NCBI RefSeq assembly: GCF_014851395.1
Contig: NW_024044681.1
Location: forward strand, 19,076,873-19,140,872
DNA: 64,000 nucleotides
Reading direction: 5' to 3'
From: Micropterus salmoides
Taxonomy: Eukaryota > Chordata > Actinopteri > Centrarchiformes > Centrarchidae
In this document: positions 1 to 13,000 of the stretch, piece by piece
How the letters are laid out: each line of letters opens with the position of its first letter
Position numbering within the stretch: the stretch's first letter is position 1
Notes under the pieces: model-generated
Told to the model about the DNA's origin: nothing
The model's input: the letters and a program-made list of their open reading frames with translations, nothing else
The model's database searches: none
Program-made: the position numbers and the translations under genes

Positions 1-956
1 CCTATTTCACCACTATTTGACATATGATTTCTCTCCTATCTTTTTTTTTTTTAACGCTATGTTAGAATGCAACACGCCACCCACACTCTCACTGCTGGAA
101 CTTGACAAGCCATATGGGGGAGCAGACACCTCCTCGCATTTACTCGGGGAAAAGAGGAGAATATGTTAGTGTGTGTCTGAGCGCGAGGAGGGGAGGGTGG
201 GTGTCTGACAGGGGAGGGCTGTGAGAGAAAAATGACGCTGATAAAAACAGATAACAGAGTGACAGAGGGAGCAAACTGAGAAATAAAGGAGGGTTTGACA
301 GAGACAATAAAGCAGCGAGCGAAAGGCAGACAGAGAGCAAATGATAGAGATCAAGGAGCAGATGGAGAATCTCATTCCCTCTCTTGGTAACAGGTGGCAG
401 AGACAGACAGACAGACAGACAGACTGGCAGGCGGGCGGGCAGCAACCACAATGGGATATCGGCTGATGCATCAATCAATACACCACTGAAGGAAACATAA
501 ACAACTATTTTTCATTCATCTTCCTATTACCCCCTCTGACACCCTCTAAATAGCAGCACAAAGGAAGCTCAATCCCTCAGGTTTTCATGGATTCTTTTCT
601 GCTCCATTGTGTACTCTACAGTACAGTAAAGCCTTGTGCTGACTTGTTGAGCTATAGCATTAAAAGGAGCTATTAATATCAAATGAGAAAAGTTTTAATA
701 TTAAATACATTTTTATCTTGGCTGTAATAATCTCTAATGCCTTTAGGGAAGTTTGTTGATTCATTACATTAATAAACTCTGTGACAGGGTGAGCACAAGC
801 CAGTATATGTCCACCAAACTCAACGTCAAACATTAAAGGATAGTTAATTGGGCTCTTATTTTCAAATGTTCAGCCATCATTCATTTTATTATATACACCT
901 GTGCTTTCTCCTACGGTGACATGTGAAAATGTCATCTGTGAAAAGAGCATATTTTC

Positions 957-1140
957 TTGTTCCAGCTTCTATATTATATGAGGATTTGCAGCTTTTCTGT
1001 TTTATTTCACTGTAAATGTCATATCTGCAGAGTTCAGACAGCTGGACCAGACAAAACAAGTAATTTAAAGACATCACCATGGTCTCTGGGAACTAGTGAT
1101 AAACATCATACATTTTATAGAGCAAATACTGAAAATAATG
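957..1140 (+). repeat. Interspersed repeat, family A copy 1
   Basis: Reads TTCCAGCTTC...ATGAGGATTTGCAGCTTTTCTG, then ...GGACCAGACAAAACAAGTAATTTAAAGA and CATCACCATGGTCTCTGGGAA. The same order of motifs recurs at 27640-27950, including GTTTTGGACTGTTGGTTGGAC and TTTGAAGATGTCACCTTGGG. It is a common teleost dispersed repeat as I remember it; class unknown. Confidence 0.6.
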
Positions 1141-1444
1141 CATGAAGGCATTATCTTAGCCATGACGTCAGACATGAAACTGTTCATACTCAATTCAAAA
1201 CATAAAAATAAAGTACAAATAAAAGCCATTTTTCATCCATTCCCTTCAGAAACACACCAACCAATGTAGGCTCAATATTCAACAGTGTAGATGGAACTAT
1301 GTCCTGCAGAGGTGTCTAATCCCTCCCCTATTCATAACATGTTTAAGCATTTAAGTCAGGGATCAGCTAGCTACATAAAATTTAAATTAAATATTCTCTT
1401 ATCCTCTTAAGGCAGTTTTGTATTGATGAAATTAATGTGGTCGG

Positions 1445-1655
1445 TAAAAAACATGCCTGTTAGGGCAAGTGGTTGGAAACTACAACAGATAACTGAAAGG
1501 CCACAGGTTTGATCCCTATGTGTCCTTGAGCAAAACACAGAGCAGGTAGGGGACCTGCTCTCCCACCATACATTGAATATATGTAAATGAGCAGGTTGTG
1601 GATAAAGGCATTGGGTAAATGGTGCCAAAAAATAAATGGAATATTGTAATATCGC
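1445..1655 (+). mobile_element. tRNA-derived SINE fragment
   Basis: Contains AGTGGTTGGAAACTACAACAG, a B-box-like CAGGTTTGATCCC, then TGTGTCCTTGAGCAAAACAC and GGATAAAGGCATTGGGTAAATG. The last two are hallmarks of widespread teleost tRNA-SINE tails (CTTGAGCAAGACAC and GGATAAAAGCGTCTGCTAAATG). It is diverged and probably inactive. Confidence 0.6.
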
Positions 1656-1779
1656 TTTAAGGCTTGTAAAGTGATGATACAATATTCCATGAAATTTTAA
1701 TCAAAATTTTTATCAAGAACTAAAGCGGTTTGAGACAAGGGGGCCATTTGGGTTCCGGAAGATATTTTTAATGGAAGAG

Positions 1780-2000
1780 GTTTTAAGTTAAAAGTACCAA
1801 AACAACAGTATGAAAATACTCCACTATGAGTAAAAGAATAATGTCACTGCAAAAATAAGTATGCCTAATGGTACTATTGTACTGTTAGCAAATTACTGTA
1901 AGCTAGTTTTAACTTTTTTTCCTCTTTCAGTTCTGTAATTTAGTCCAGTGGTTCCCAACCTTTTGTTGGGGCCAGGCCCCCTTTCAATGGTCACAAGATA
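1780..2000 (+). repeat. Repeat fragment, inverted relative to 7380-7700
   Basis: Ends with CCAGTGGTTCCCAACCTTTT followed by GGCCCC and TGGTCACAAGAT. The reverse complement of 7390-7515 carries AGTGGTTTCCCACCTTTTT and GGCCCCTTGTCACC. The two fragments look like members of the same family in opposite orientation about 5.4 kb apart. Confidence 0.5.
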
Positions 2001-2379
2001 AATAGATAAAAGAATGTAGGGCAGATGCAAAGCTGGCCTTCTTGTTTTCGGACTAGTTAGTAATATCTTATTAGCTGGCTTACTAAGTCTTGTGTTGTTG
2101 CGCTTGCTTGATGTTTGGCTTAGTGTAATGGAAGCCAGAGTGGCTGCGTAGTGAGTAAACCTCACTCCCCGACACCTTAACCTGTTGAAAACAGGCCACA
2201 GCAGCCACAGCAGCTGTGCAGTGGGTGAAATTACAGACTGAAATTTTTTTTTCTTGCTTTTCAGTCCAAAATGTTGTTCGACTCTCAGCGGGCGCCATCT
2301 TGATTATTGCGCAATATCTGCGAGCTACCTGCCTGCTCTCCACATTTCTGCAGAGAGGAAACGTGCCGCTTGAGAACCG

Positions 2380-2720
2380 TAGACTGTATATAAAAATGTA
2401 CGTAGTATCCGTGACGTCACCCGCTGGTTTCTGAAGAGCAGTTTTGAAGCCCGAATTGGGCGGAGCTGGCCGTCGCCATCTTGGCACCGCGTCACCGCGA
2501 ATCACTCCCAGGTATCCATAAATGGTCAAAGAGGCAGGTCGTGGGTGGAGCTGAGGTGACGTGTTGCTGAAACCACTCTCGCCTAGCTCGACATGATTGA
2601 GTTAGCTCATGCTAAGGAGCTAATGCTATATGCTACCCTGCGTTAGCAGAGGTAGCTTCTAAACCCTCGGTGCTGTACGGTGGAGGTTGGAACCTGTGGC
2701 CATTTTCTTACCAGTTTATG
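2380..2720 (+). repeat. Teleost interspersed repeat module (left part of mosaic)
   Basis: Begins AGACTGTATATAAAAATGTACG, then GTGACGTCACCCGCTGGTTTC and GTCGCCATCTTGG. I recognise this as a common teleost repeat with CpG-rich, CRE-like GTGACGTCAC content. The class is uncertain. Confidence 0.55.
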
Positions 2721-3449
2721 GTTGTCAGCTCATCAAGGTAAGACACCGGAAAATATTAAAATAACTCACATATCTGATATATTATTATTGTTATATTATT
2801 ATTGATTATACTTCACAAGGTTTTAAATGCTTTTTAATATATAAATGGGGTAATGTTATTTTGCAACACTAATGTTAGATTTTTTTGAGACCAACGTTAA
2901 CAGTTAACTATGAATCAGTTATTAATTACCTTAAGTTTACTTACAGCTCAAACGAACAACTTGAAGCAAATCAATTAATCCTTTTACATAACGGTAGTTA
3001 CCAGCTATGGTTCGACTTTATTTGGACGTCAGTATGTTACTTGTAATATACGTAATAAGCTAGCGGTAGAGTCCTTAGTTACATGATGGAAGCTGTATAA
3101 CTTGTAAAACGTTAGCCATGGCTGTTATCACGTTAATTAATTCCCCACACTGCTATATTGAGTACCGCTGCTGCTGTCGGCAGAGCTGTGTGGGATTATT
3201 GTCTGGAATAGGACACTTGAGAGAGAAAGTTGCTTTTTTATATTGGTCACAAGATTCTTGTTGAGGATCTGATGCCTCCACGCCTGCTTTAACTGTAAGT
3301 AATGTTACTAGAACAACTTGGCTACTGGACATTTGACAGCTCATATAAAATTGTCTGTCTTAAAAACATTTAAAAACAGTCTCCCTTGTTCCATTTCTCC
3401 CATGTATGTGACATAATAGTGCTGTCAACATTAAAACACTGAGGCATCT

Positions 3450-3820
3450 TTTAGAAGAGCATCTCAAAAAATTAGAATACTGAAGAAAAGTTCATTGTGA
3501 GCATCAGAACCAGACTGAGTGATTAACGGCCTCAGAAACCTTTGCAGGTGTTTTGAGTTAATCAGCTGATTAGAGAGCTCTTCTCCAGTTGACATTTCTG
3601 TATAATTTATAATACAGAAATGTATTTTTATTCTAAAATGTTTATACATTTTGAGATACTGGAGTTTTTATTTCCATGAGCTGTAGGCCTAAACCATAAT
3701 CAAGATGAAAACAAAAAAAGGGTTTGAAATGCTTCACTTTGTGTAATGAATCTAGAATATATCAGAGATTCACTTTTTGAATAGAATTACGTTAGAAAAT
3801 TAACTTCACCACAATATTCT
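3450..3820 (-). mobile_element. Tc1-like terminal fragment, copy 1
   Basis: Contains CATCTCAAAAAATTAGAATACTG, GGTGTTTTGAGTTAATCAGCTG and TTCACTTTTTGAATAGAATTAC. The last is the reverse complement of the motif at 5685-5705 (GTAATTCCATTCAAAAAGTGAA). It is the same family as the fragment at 5636-5800, in the opposite orientation, and strongly decayed. Confidence 0.5.
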
Positions 3821-5633
3821 ATTTATTAAAGACTCATCTGTATTGTTTACTTTATATTTTCATCACCTGAAGCATTTATTACACATTTTCCTCCTAGAGT
3901 CACAATGTGGATCAAATGTCCCACCTGGTGCCAGAGAGCTGCAGAGACCTGGAAGCCTTGTTATTGTCGTGGAAGTCTGTATCTGTTGGCGTGGACTGAC
4001 GTGGAAAGGCGTTCTCTCTTTCTGTTTACTTTGAGTTTTAAATATTGTCCATATTTGTGTTATAGGTCCATTTAAAAAAAGATATGGTTTATGGTTCACA
4101 TTCTAAATTCTACATATATTAGCACTCCTTGTCTTTACTACTTACTGAAAAGCTAATCGTGTACCACAGATAAAACATGAAACATTAAAGCTGAACCCTT
4201 GCTCAAGAACATCAGTCTAGGATAAGTTGAAAAGTCAAAATACTCTCAAACATGTTTCACATGAAATGTTGAAAAGTAATTATGCAGTGTATTTCTGTGT
4301 GTGCAGGAGTATTTTTACTTTCTACCTTATACTTTAAGATAAATAAGGAGCCATACACCCAGTACCCATATACTATATAACAGAGCCTGAAGTTTGTGAA
4401 GAGTGCCTTGTTTGCTGCACTGAATAATGTGGGCACATCCAAACAACAATGAACACGACCCCTTAACCCCGATTTACGTGATGTTGTTACTTAATGTGTT
4501 AAAATTACGTGTCACCCCCACGAAAACAACACCCATACAAAGTCAATGAGGCTCATTTGTCGTGGTGGACACACGGATTCCCTGGTTCAACAGTGGTTTT
4601 CTAGTTTACGAAACGTCCTCCTTTTATCATTTATTATAGTGTATTGCATCCAAACCATCCTGTGGGTAAGTGCTGAAACAAAGAATGATCTGCACTGAGT
4701 AATTATGAATCGCACTAGGTGGTTTTTATTGTGACCTCTCTGAGGTCTCAGAGCTGACCGAATGCACGTGTAGTAAATAGGTGAGTCTATACAATGTAAA
4801 CCACACAAGACCTTCTCGGAGGTCACAATACTATTCAGATAATTCTGTGCAGATAATTCTTTGTTTTTCACTACAGAGTAACTTCTCAGTCAATGTCACA
4901 TTTGTCTCCTAAAGAAATAAAAATATCAAAATAAAACAGCATATAACATCAACCTTTCATTTTTTACTTTCTACTAACATATGTAAAATGTTGGCCTATA
5001 AATAACATCTTAATATTTTCATTTACAGCTGTTAAAAATAATATATTGTTAAATTTAGATCACACTATTTAAAATTAAAATATGAAACTGATGATGAATG
5101 AAGAATTATTTTATTATTTATAATTAGTTTGATACACTTCATAAAAAAGTATTCCTTATACAAAAGCAATAGTTATAATATATATAATAATAGTCAATAG
5201 AGTTTAATAAATTAAACTCTTGTCTTGCATTCATGAAAACATCAATATTAAGAGGTTACAAATGTAAAAGTAGTTTTATATGACTTGAAATGTGTTGAGA
5301 GTTATTATAATAATACAATCTGTTGATAAGAACCCAGTGTCATAATTTCACGTCAGTAGTGTTCAGGTGTTGTGAGTAAAAAGAAAAGCAGGAGCTGAAG
5401 AGCTGGAAGCTGGAGCTGTTCTCTCCTGAAGAGCTGGACACAGCTAATCACATCTGAAGGGTTCTGCAATCAGCTCCTCTGGCACCTGTAAAGACAACAA
5501 TGGTTAGACAGTTATGCAGCTTCTTCCAAAGAGCCATAAAGCTACTGAACTCTGAGATTGCCTGAGCATGATAACCTCTCTGGCATGTGACAGTAATTAG
5601 GGGTGGCAATGTGAAATACACTGTTTCCTAATA

Positions 5634-5800
5634 CAGGTGCTGGTCATATAATTAGAATATCATCAAAAAGTTGATTTATTTCAGTAATTCCATTCAAAAA
5701 GTGAAACTTGTATAATGTATACATTCATTCCACACAGACTGATATATTTCAAGTGTTCATTCCTTTTAATTTTGATGATTATAACTGACAACTTCACACA
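5634..5800 (+). mobile_element. Tc1-like terminal fragment, copy 2
   Basis: Reads AGGTGCTGGTCATATAATTAG, AATATCATCAAAAAGTTGATTT, then ATTCAAAAAGTGAAACTTGTAT. This is a teleost DNA-transposon terminus I recognise. Only about 165 bp remain, truncated after TTTTGATGATTATAACTGACA. Confidence 0.6.
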
Positions 5801-6239
5801 GATGCCTTTTCTTCAAAGCATTATCACCCTAATGTCTAACAGTAAGGTTAATCTAATAACGTTACATTTTCTCTCTTCTTGCTGACTTGTCTTTGACTAA
5901 TTAAAAGCTGCGATTAGAACACACTAACTTACTTACTTACACTAACTTAGCAGCTTGGGGCTGCTCGTATCTGGCTAATTAGCGTAACGAGCAAACGTTA
6001 AGCTAACAAGCTATATGCCGACAGCGAAACCTGTTATATGTTGACAAATAAATAAAATACGGGAATTTCACTCACCAAGTAGAACACGGATTTCCTGGAG
6101 GTTCTCTCTCCAATGAACTGCACAGCCTGCCATTATTCATCCGGTATCTGCATGTACAAATGTCCAAAAGGCTCCGACAGGTTGAGCCTCAGAGCTCCGT
6201 GTAGCTGAGTGAGTCTAACAGACGGCGGACCGAGTGCTA

Positions 6240-6560
6240 GGAGTGGCAGCGGCTAAAGGTGCCTGTCAATCAAAGCGGCCACGCCTCTAATAATGCAGAA
6301 CTTTAAGGCTTAATATAATTTAAACAGGTGAGTTATAAAAAAATTCACCCCCCCTCACAGTTGTCACGAAAGGCAAAATTAGCGATATGCACTAAAACCA
6401 TTTTTTGAACCAGGCTGTAAACATGTTTTATTCTGCTGTAAAGTTGGGCATTTTAACATGGAGGTCAATGGAGATTGACTCCATCTCGATGAATTGCAGT
6501 TTCAAATGCTTCCGTATTGGCTTCAGGCGGGAGACCGGAAGTTTGTTGAGAACACACGGT
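6240..6560 (+). repeat. Teleost interspersed repeat module (right part of mosaic)
   Basis: Contains CAAAGCGGCCACGCCTCTAA, CTTTAAGGCTTAATATAATTT, AACCAGGCTGTAAACATGTT, and then AAAGTTGGGCATTTTAACATGG. It is a characteristic teleost dispersed repeat, often found with the module at 2380-2720. Confidence 0.6.
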
Positions 6561-7379
6561 GTTTATATATAGTTGTTTAAACTCCAAATATGTGGTTGAT
6601 TTCTCAAGACAGAGCTGATTAAAAAAACGTTACGCTACGACGTTTTCAGCGATGTGAGGTCCCGCCCGCTAATAGGTCTGGCCGTCATCAAGTCTGCTGC
6701 TGTTCCATATAATCAATAACTTAGGTTTAGGTACACACTCAGTGGTGGTGTTGGTAAGGATAATTGGCTTCGGGGGGGCTGTAAAGGTATGATGTACAGT
6801 ATATGTAACAAACAGTATTGTACTCATTGTTTTAATTTCTTTGTTTACTACAGAAACCACACCCACACACATTTATGTCCTGAATACAATAACGTTGAAC
6901 CATCCTTCCATCTCAACTCTCATTTCCTGTAAGAAGTCAATGCCTGTCCTGATACTCCAGAAGTACATCCTTGCCTTAAGTAGTGTTCTGGCCGACACTC
7001 CAGGTGGAGAGCTGTGACAAATACGACTGGTGCTTGTTGGTTTGCACCTTCCTTTCAAACGTATTAAATACAGACGCTGTTGCACTCACATAAAATTGCA
7101 TTTAGGCTTGGTAGATCACATTGCGTGTAGTAAATAAATGTATTTGCATGTTACCCTCACACTACTTCGCACAATAAAATTGAAACCCCCCAAATTGCAT
7201 ATTCATTAAGACAAAAGTACTAAATGAACAACAGGTGCTATCACTTTTGAAAGACGTCATTCTGCGTGCATACCGTTAGTAGATCAGCTTATGTGTTAAT
7301 TTGCTGGTCATATCAAGTTTGCATACGTTTTAACTCACCCAACCCTTTAGTAAATCTGGCCCATAATGTTTTAAATAAA

Positions 7380-7700
7380 ACCATAATGATAATGTTAGAG
7401 GGGAAGTCTACTTTATTGAAACTCATAGACATCTGAAAGGTGACAAGGGGCCTCAAATAAACCTTGTTATTTTGGAAAGGCCTTCACAAGATAAAAAGGT
7501 GGGAAACCACTACTTCAATGCATCACATTTTATAAGCTTATTATATATTTTGTTCATGTAATATCTTTATATGAAAACTAACTACTAACTGTAGCTGATA
7601 CATAAATGTATTGAAGCAAATAGTACAATAATCCCTCTGAAATGCAGTGGAGTAGCAGTATAAAGTAGGATAAAATGTAAAGTAAAACCTGAAAATAGTA
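7380..7700 (-). repeat. Repeat fragment, inverted relative to 1780-2000
   Basis: Contains AAAAGGTGGGAAACCACTAC and, further right, CCCTCTGAAATGCAGTGGAGTAGCAGTATAAAGTAG. The latter also belongs to the repeat family at 20223-20765. The fragment thus joins two repeat motifs. Confidence 0.5.
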
Positions 7701-9946
7701 CTTTCCATCAATTCTAAATTGAGCCATTTCTGCTGTATTTGGGAAGAGCACACAACATTTATCATTAACTTTCTTCCAGAATACTTTTTGCAACAGTGCC
7801 TGATAATCGTGTGCACTCTGTCTTTCCTCCCAAAGCGTGTCAGTGCAAAGCTCTCTTTGTTTTCAGTCAGTGGAACAAAGTCAACTCTCAAAGCAGAGAT
7901 CTTTGGGGAGCCAGCTACCTCAGAGCGGAGTACCTGAGACGGGGCAGAGGGATGTCAAGGAGACTGTGTACGGGGGATTTTGGCTCTCGAGGACCTGCTA
8001 TCCGGTTGAGATAAGCACAGCTACAGTAGTGTGGCAACAAAGTACAAACACCCCGCTGTCGACATGCATCGCGTCTCGGATGGAAACACAAACTGTTAAA
8101 ATGCCAAACTGACAAAACACAAGATTTCCCTCTGATCTCAGGTCAGGTGAGGTCTACACACAAGAGCAAGCGTCCCTCAGAGTTTTGCATGAGGTTTTGT
8201 GAGGTTGTTCAGTATTTTCCAAAAACAATAAAAAGAACGTAGGCTTAATGGATGCTTACGCAGTGCACATGCTGTTTTTCTTTGTATGTGAGGGGATTTT
8301 ATTATAGCTCTACCATTTCATATAAAGGTCACTCGGATGCAATAAGGAAAACAACTCATTCAGTGAAGCAACATCATGTTGTGGATGTTGATGACAGCAG
8401 TCTCAAATCACTGAATTCACGGATTAAGACATATTTGATCATGTAAAAGCTGCTTTGCCACATATTCCAAAAGAAAGGCACAAGGGAAAAACTGTCGTGA
8501 TTGAAAACTACTTTCTCTCTGGTATGAACTACTGTGAGTTGAATGAGTTTAAAACACTTTGTACTTGAACGTCCTCTGCAGCCTCCTTACAAGAGCAGTA
8601 AGAGTTGCTGAATTTTCTTTTAAACCAGACCAGGCTGGCCACAGCACTGACTTGCAGGAGCAAAGTCAGAGCACTGCATCTCACAGATTGTGTGTTAAAG
8701 TTAAAATGGACATATATACCAGCCAGAAAATAACAGGACTTTTTTTTAAATCTCAACCACCCGCAATAATTACAAGCATCACATGTGCAACAACTGATTT
8801 GTGCAGATTACAGTCATCTCAGCTTCTTGATTTTAATCATCTTAAACCACAGGATCACATCCATATTATCCAATTTAACTCAAAAAAATCAAAACGTTTC
8901 TGGTGTAATCAATCCATTTGCTCTGATGCTTGACGAGAGATTTCAGTTCTGCACAGGAAAAGATTATGTGCTGACTGTCCATGGTGACTTGGCCTATTTT
9001 TCAGAGACTGTTTTCATTGGAAAGTTAGGATTATAATCCGACTTCATATCATGTATTGTGTTTTCAGCTTTAGTGAAGACCAGGCCTCCGGAATAACGCC
9101 GTTTAGACGTGTTTGGGGGCTACATCAGGCTGAATGTACAATGAGAGGGTCTGACTGTATCTTTCACTTCCACTGCTGTTTTGTAGTAAGATGTGTCATC
9201 AAAAGTCTTTCTCTCACATGCACACAGAATCCACCGGTTCAGCACAGATTGAGACTGTGCATGTTCAGCAGGAGATAGATGTTAATTATGCTAATGTGTC
9301 CCAATTAAACAAGGTCTCTATGGAGACAAAACTTCAAAGGTTTTGTCAGAGCACGCTGCCATATTGGTTGGAGACACCGCTCAGAGGAACGTGCTCTTGG
9401 GGTATAGACTCTAAGTCAAAGAGCAGGTGGGCTTAAGAGGGCAGAAACGAGAAAAGTGACAGAAAGGGTGAAAGAGACAAAGACAGAAAATGCATAAATA
9501 AGAGCACAATGAATAAACATCAAATGTGACGCAACCCTGCAAAACCTCCTATTGCAGGGACGTGATAAAACAATTGCTCCTAAAATATGACCGGACACGT
9601 ACTGTAACTGAAACTGACAACAAATTTGAATGCATCCTGTGTAATGTGAACACACAAACAGACACTCATTATGAATCAGTAATAAGTCTCTGAGGAGACA
9701 CTAAACATCTGGATTAGATTTGCTAATCAGCTCCTACTCTGCTAGATGAAGATGTTGCAGGAGAGGAGATATTATTAATGATGGGGCCCGCCTCTTAAAA
9801 CTTACACACACACACACAGCACACATAGAACACCTCTAAACAGTTGTTTACATCACAAGGCAAGGTTCATTACTCTAATGTATCCCTAGCTCTCAGTCTC
9901 ATGGGTATTTTTTATGTTCATGTTTTTATGTTCATCATGTAGACAG

Positions 9947-9947
<1 letters not shown>

Positions 9948-10024
<77 letters not shown>

Positions 10025-10050
10025 TTGTGTGTGTGTGTGTGTGTGTGTGT
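9948..10050 (+). repeat. Interrupted (TG)n microsatellite
   Basis: About 75 bp of pure TG, a short ATTT interruption at 10023-10026, then about 25 bp more of TG. Frames of Cys-Val or Thr-His through it are artefacts. Confidence 0.97.
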
Positions 10051-13000
10051 CCACGTGAGTAAGTACTTTTTTTTGTTACTTTCTTGGTTTTCCACTACAT
10101 TTAATTTAAATATATGTTTTTGTGAGATCTCTTGCAATGACCTGAAATACTGATTTGTGGATTCTACGAGACCCCAAATTTTGCAAATTACAAAATTCTT
10201 CTTGTCATATATGATGTTTTACCTCAGCAAATTTTATTTTTGGTCATTTCAATTCAATTGACTTTTTCATATTATTTCTATGTTTGTGACTGGTTGCTTT
10301 ATCATGTTATTGCCTCTTAAAGGACTTACTGACAATATTAAAAAGGAGGAGCAGTCTGTCTGTGTTTGTATAGGTCCGCTTGTCTTATATACCCTTTTTA
10401 ATAGTTTAAAAAATATATTTTAGATATATACGTGATTTACAGTGAGCACAAAACTGCAGGTCCTGACAGTCCTGCAGTAAGGTAAAGGATTTTCGTACTT
10501 AAGAGTGAGTAGATATATAGCAGAGATTTTGGAGAAGGGAGGGCAGGGGGTGAGAAAGGATGTGTCTTGAAGAAAAGAGCTTCAGGGGTAAAAGAGACGA
10601 TCAGTCTGCCGCTCTAATCATAGTAGGAAGGTCACTACGCCATTTTTACTATTTCACAGTTGGTTGCAGGGTATGTCAGTCAACACACTTACACAACAGT
10701 AAAAATTGTTCAGGCTATGTGGTTTATCACCATGTTTTCCCACTTATCTGCTAGTCTTGATGAGTATGAGTAGCATGAGTAACGTATATGACAGACATAG
10801 GTGGATCGATCGCAAGGACAGACGTTGAGGAAACAACAGAGAAGTTGAGGGTCAGAATAGTCAGCCGCAGTCTGCCTGTCTCCTAATTGCTCCCACTGCT
10901 CAACTGCAGCAAAGAGAAAGACTTCAGCTGAGGGTAGGGAGCACAATGGCCATTCACTTCCTTTCTTCACTTTATCATTTTCAACATGGAAACACCAATG
11001 CCTGGCTTTTTCTTAGGCATGTGTCTCCATTTCTGCTGTAGAATGAACAGATATTGATGAGACGCCATGAGACAAGGCAGGGATTCGTTCTTTATCTGCC
11101 TTCAACTCCTTACATTTTAATCCCACATGTCATGGAAGAGACTAAAGGTAGCAACATGTCATTTGGGGAAAAAAAGAAGCATTGGAGTGGATTGTGGGCA
11201 GATTCCCTGAATTGAGGTGTTGCAACAGGAGAGATAAGGTTGGATTGGTGCATTCCTGGTTAGGTAAAGATCATGGTCATGGTTAAAAGAAACAAGCATT
11301 GACTGTCAGTAGGTCCAACGTTTTGTTAAAACATCCATCCACACTTACCTTCTCCCTTTGCAGACTTTCTGGCTCAAAAAAAAAAGAATCGTCACACTAC
11401 GTCCTTCTTTGGTCTCAACAGACAAGACCAACCTCACAATCCCAACTGCTTATGTCTCAGTGTCTGTAGCTGTTCTATTATCTATTTTCATTGTAACCTT
11501 GTTTCTGTGCATTTTTCTTGTCTTCATTGAACGGACTTTTATTAACTGTTAAAAAGCTTATTGGCTCCATGTACATTTAGTGGTGCTTTGTAAAACTGGA
11601 AAGCAATCAGCGAGCACACAGCTCAGCCAAGCAACAGTCTGCATTAATCTTAAAAATGCATTATTCTAATAACACATTCAAGCAAATCTCTATCTTGCTA
11701 CTTTGAGTATTGCTAGATCAGCACCAGACACTAATTACTTTTTCCTCGGGCAATGGCCTAATTTTCCACCAATTTTGTTGAAATATGCTCACAAGTTTTA
11801 GAGACATCCTGCTAGCTATCAAAACAAGAGACATGAAGAATAATTATGTTCGCAGGCAATTGCGACCTACCAATTAGGAACTAAAGAAACTATGACTCAA
11901 TTCGATCCCCTTACTAAGTAACTGGTAAAACAGAATTGGATTAGATGGTGTTGTGATAAAGAAAATCACTGATATTTGCCAAGGCATCATGGATTGTTAC
12001 AATTCTGTCCTGAGCTGTGCTGAATTAAAAAAATTAAATCATGAAAACTGACTGAAACAGAACATTTAAAGAAATCAGGCTGCAATGAATATGTGTGCCA
12101 AGAGCTTTAATGCTGTCAAACTGCATGGACTTGTTGGCATTCAGGCTCAGAAATCCTTTTTAGTCTTGGCAACCCCTGATAACGGAGTTATTAAGTCCCA
12201 CTATATAGTTTGGATGCAGCCGCCACTGCGTTGTTGTATAAAAACAACACAGGATGGTAAGTCATAGATGGATTCAGGATTCTTTTTCTGTAATCAAATA
12301 TGGATGGAAATTGGATTTTCTCTTTGCCTTGACCTCTGAGATAAACTGTTTCTCGTGTATTGAATAGGAAAGAGAGATGATTTATGCATATATATATTCA
12401 CATCTGCTGATATTGATAGGCAGACAGTGATTGAAGTCCGCTGTCCTTTGAGGTACTGCTTGATATGGGATCTGAAACAAGAAGTAGAGCAGAACGGGAG
12501 CCATCTGCACTTTTATAAACCATCCCAAATACAGCAGCGATGTCTGTCTGTCGTTATCTGTCTGTCTGCCTTTCTATCTGGCCCTGAAGATTGAGATTTG
12601 TTTGTCTGTCCAGCCTGTTTAAATGTCTGTCTGTGGGTCTCATATGGTAGCTGACAAGGGGACCTCTTTGTCTGACAAATGACTCAGACTTGAGTTTGGC
12701 TTTGAGGCCTCTGGGACGGCAGACTGCCCTAACCAGGACTATGATTGTGGATCGCACAAAGTCTATTCCTGTCTGTTTGACACTGATAACTGATTTTCTT
12801 ACTCACATAAAGCCAATACACCCATCAAATTCAGCCGAGGCCTAAAGTGAACATCACAGCCTGATTCATAACTTAACAGTGCCTCAAAAGTGTGTGTACT
12901 TTAAGTGTGTGTGTGTGTGTGTGTGTACGCCACAGCTCTATGATCTAGGGATCACATCTGGCTAGTTCATTTTATCAGAAGCCAATTTTGGACAATAAGA

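Noticed and set aside
7719..8115. Overlapping small open frames on both strands
   Set aside because: No recognisable domain, no consistent splice structure, and frames overlap on opposite strands; probably chance in intron.
9886..10153. Open frames of His-Thr or Cys-Val repeats
   Set aside because: Pure translation of the TG microsatellite.
11358..11552. Plus-strand open frame with a strongly hydrophobic stretch (VSVAVLLSIFIVTLFLCIFLVF)
   Set aside because: Looks like a membrane segment, but it is on the strand opposite nsg2, has no flanking coding evidence, no family match, and T-rich sequence readily gives such peptides by chance.
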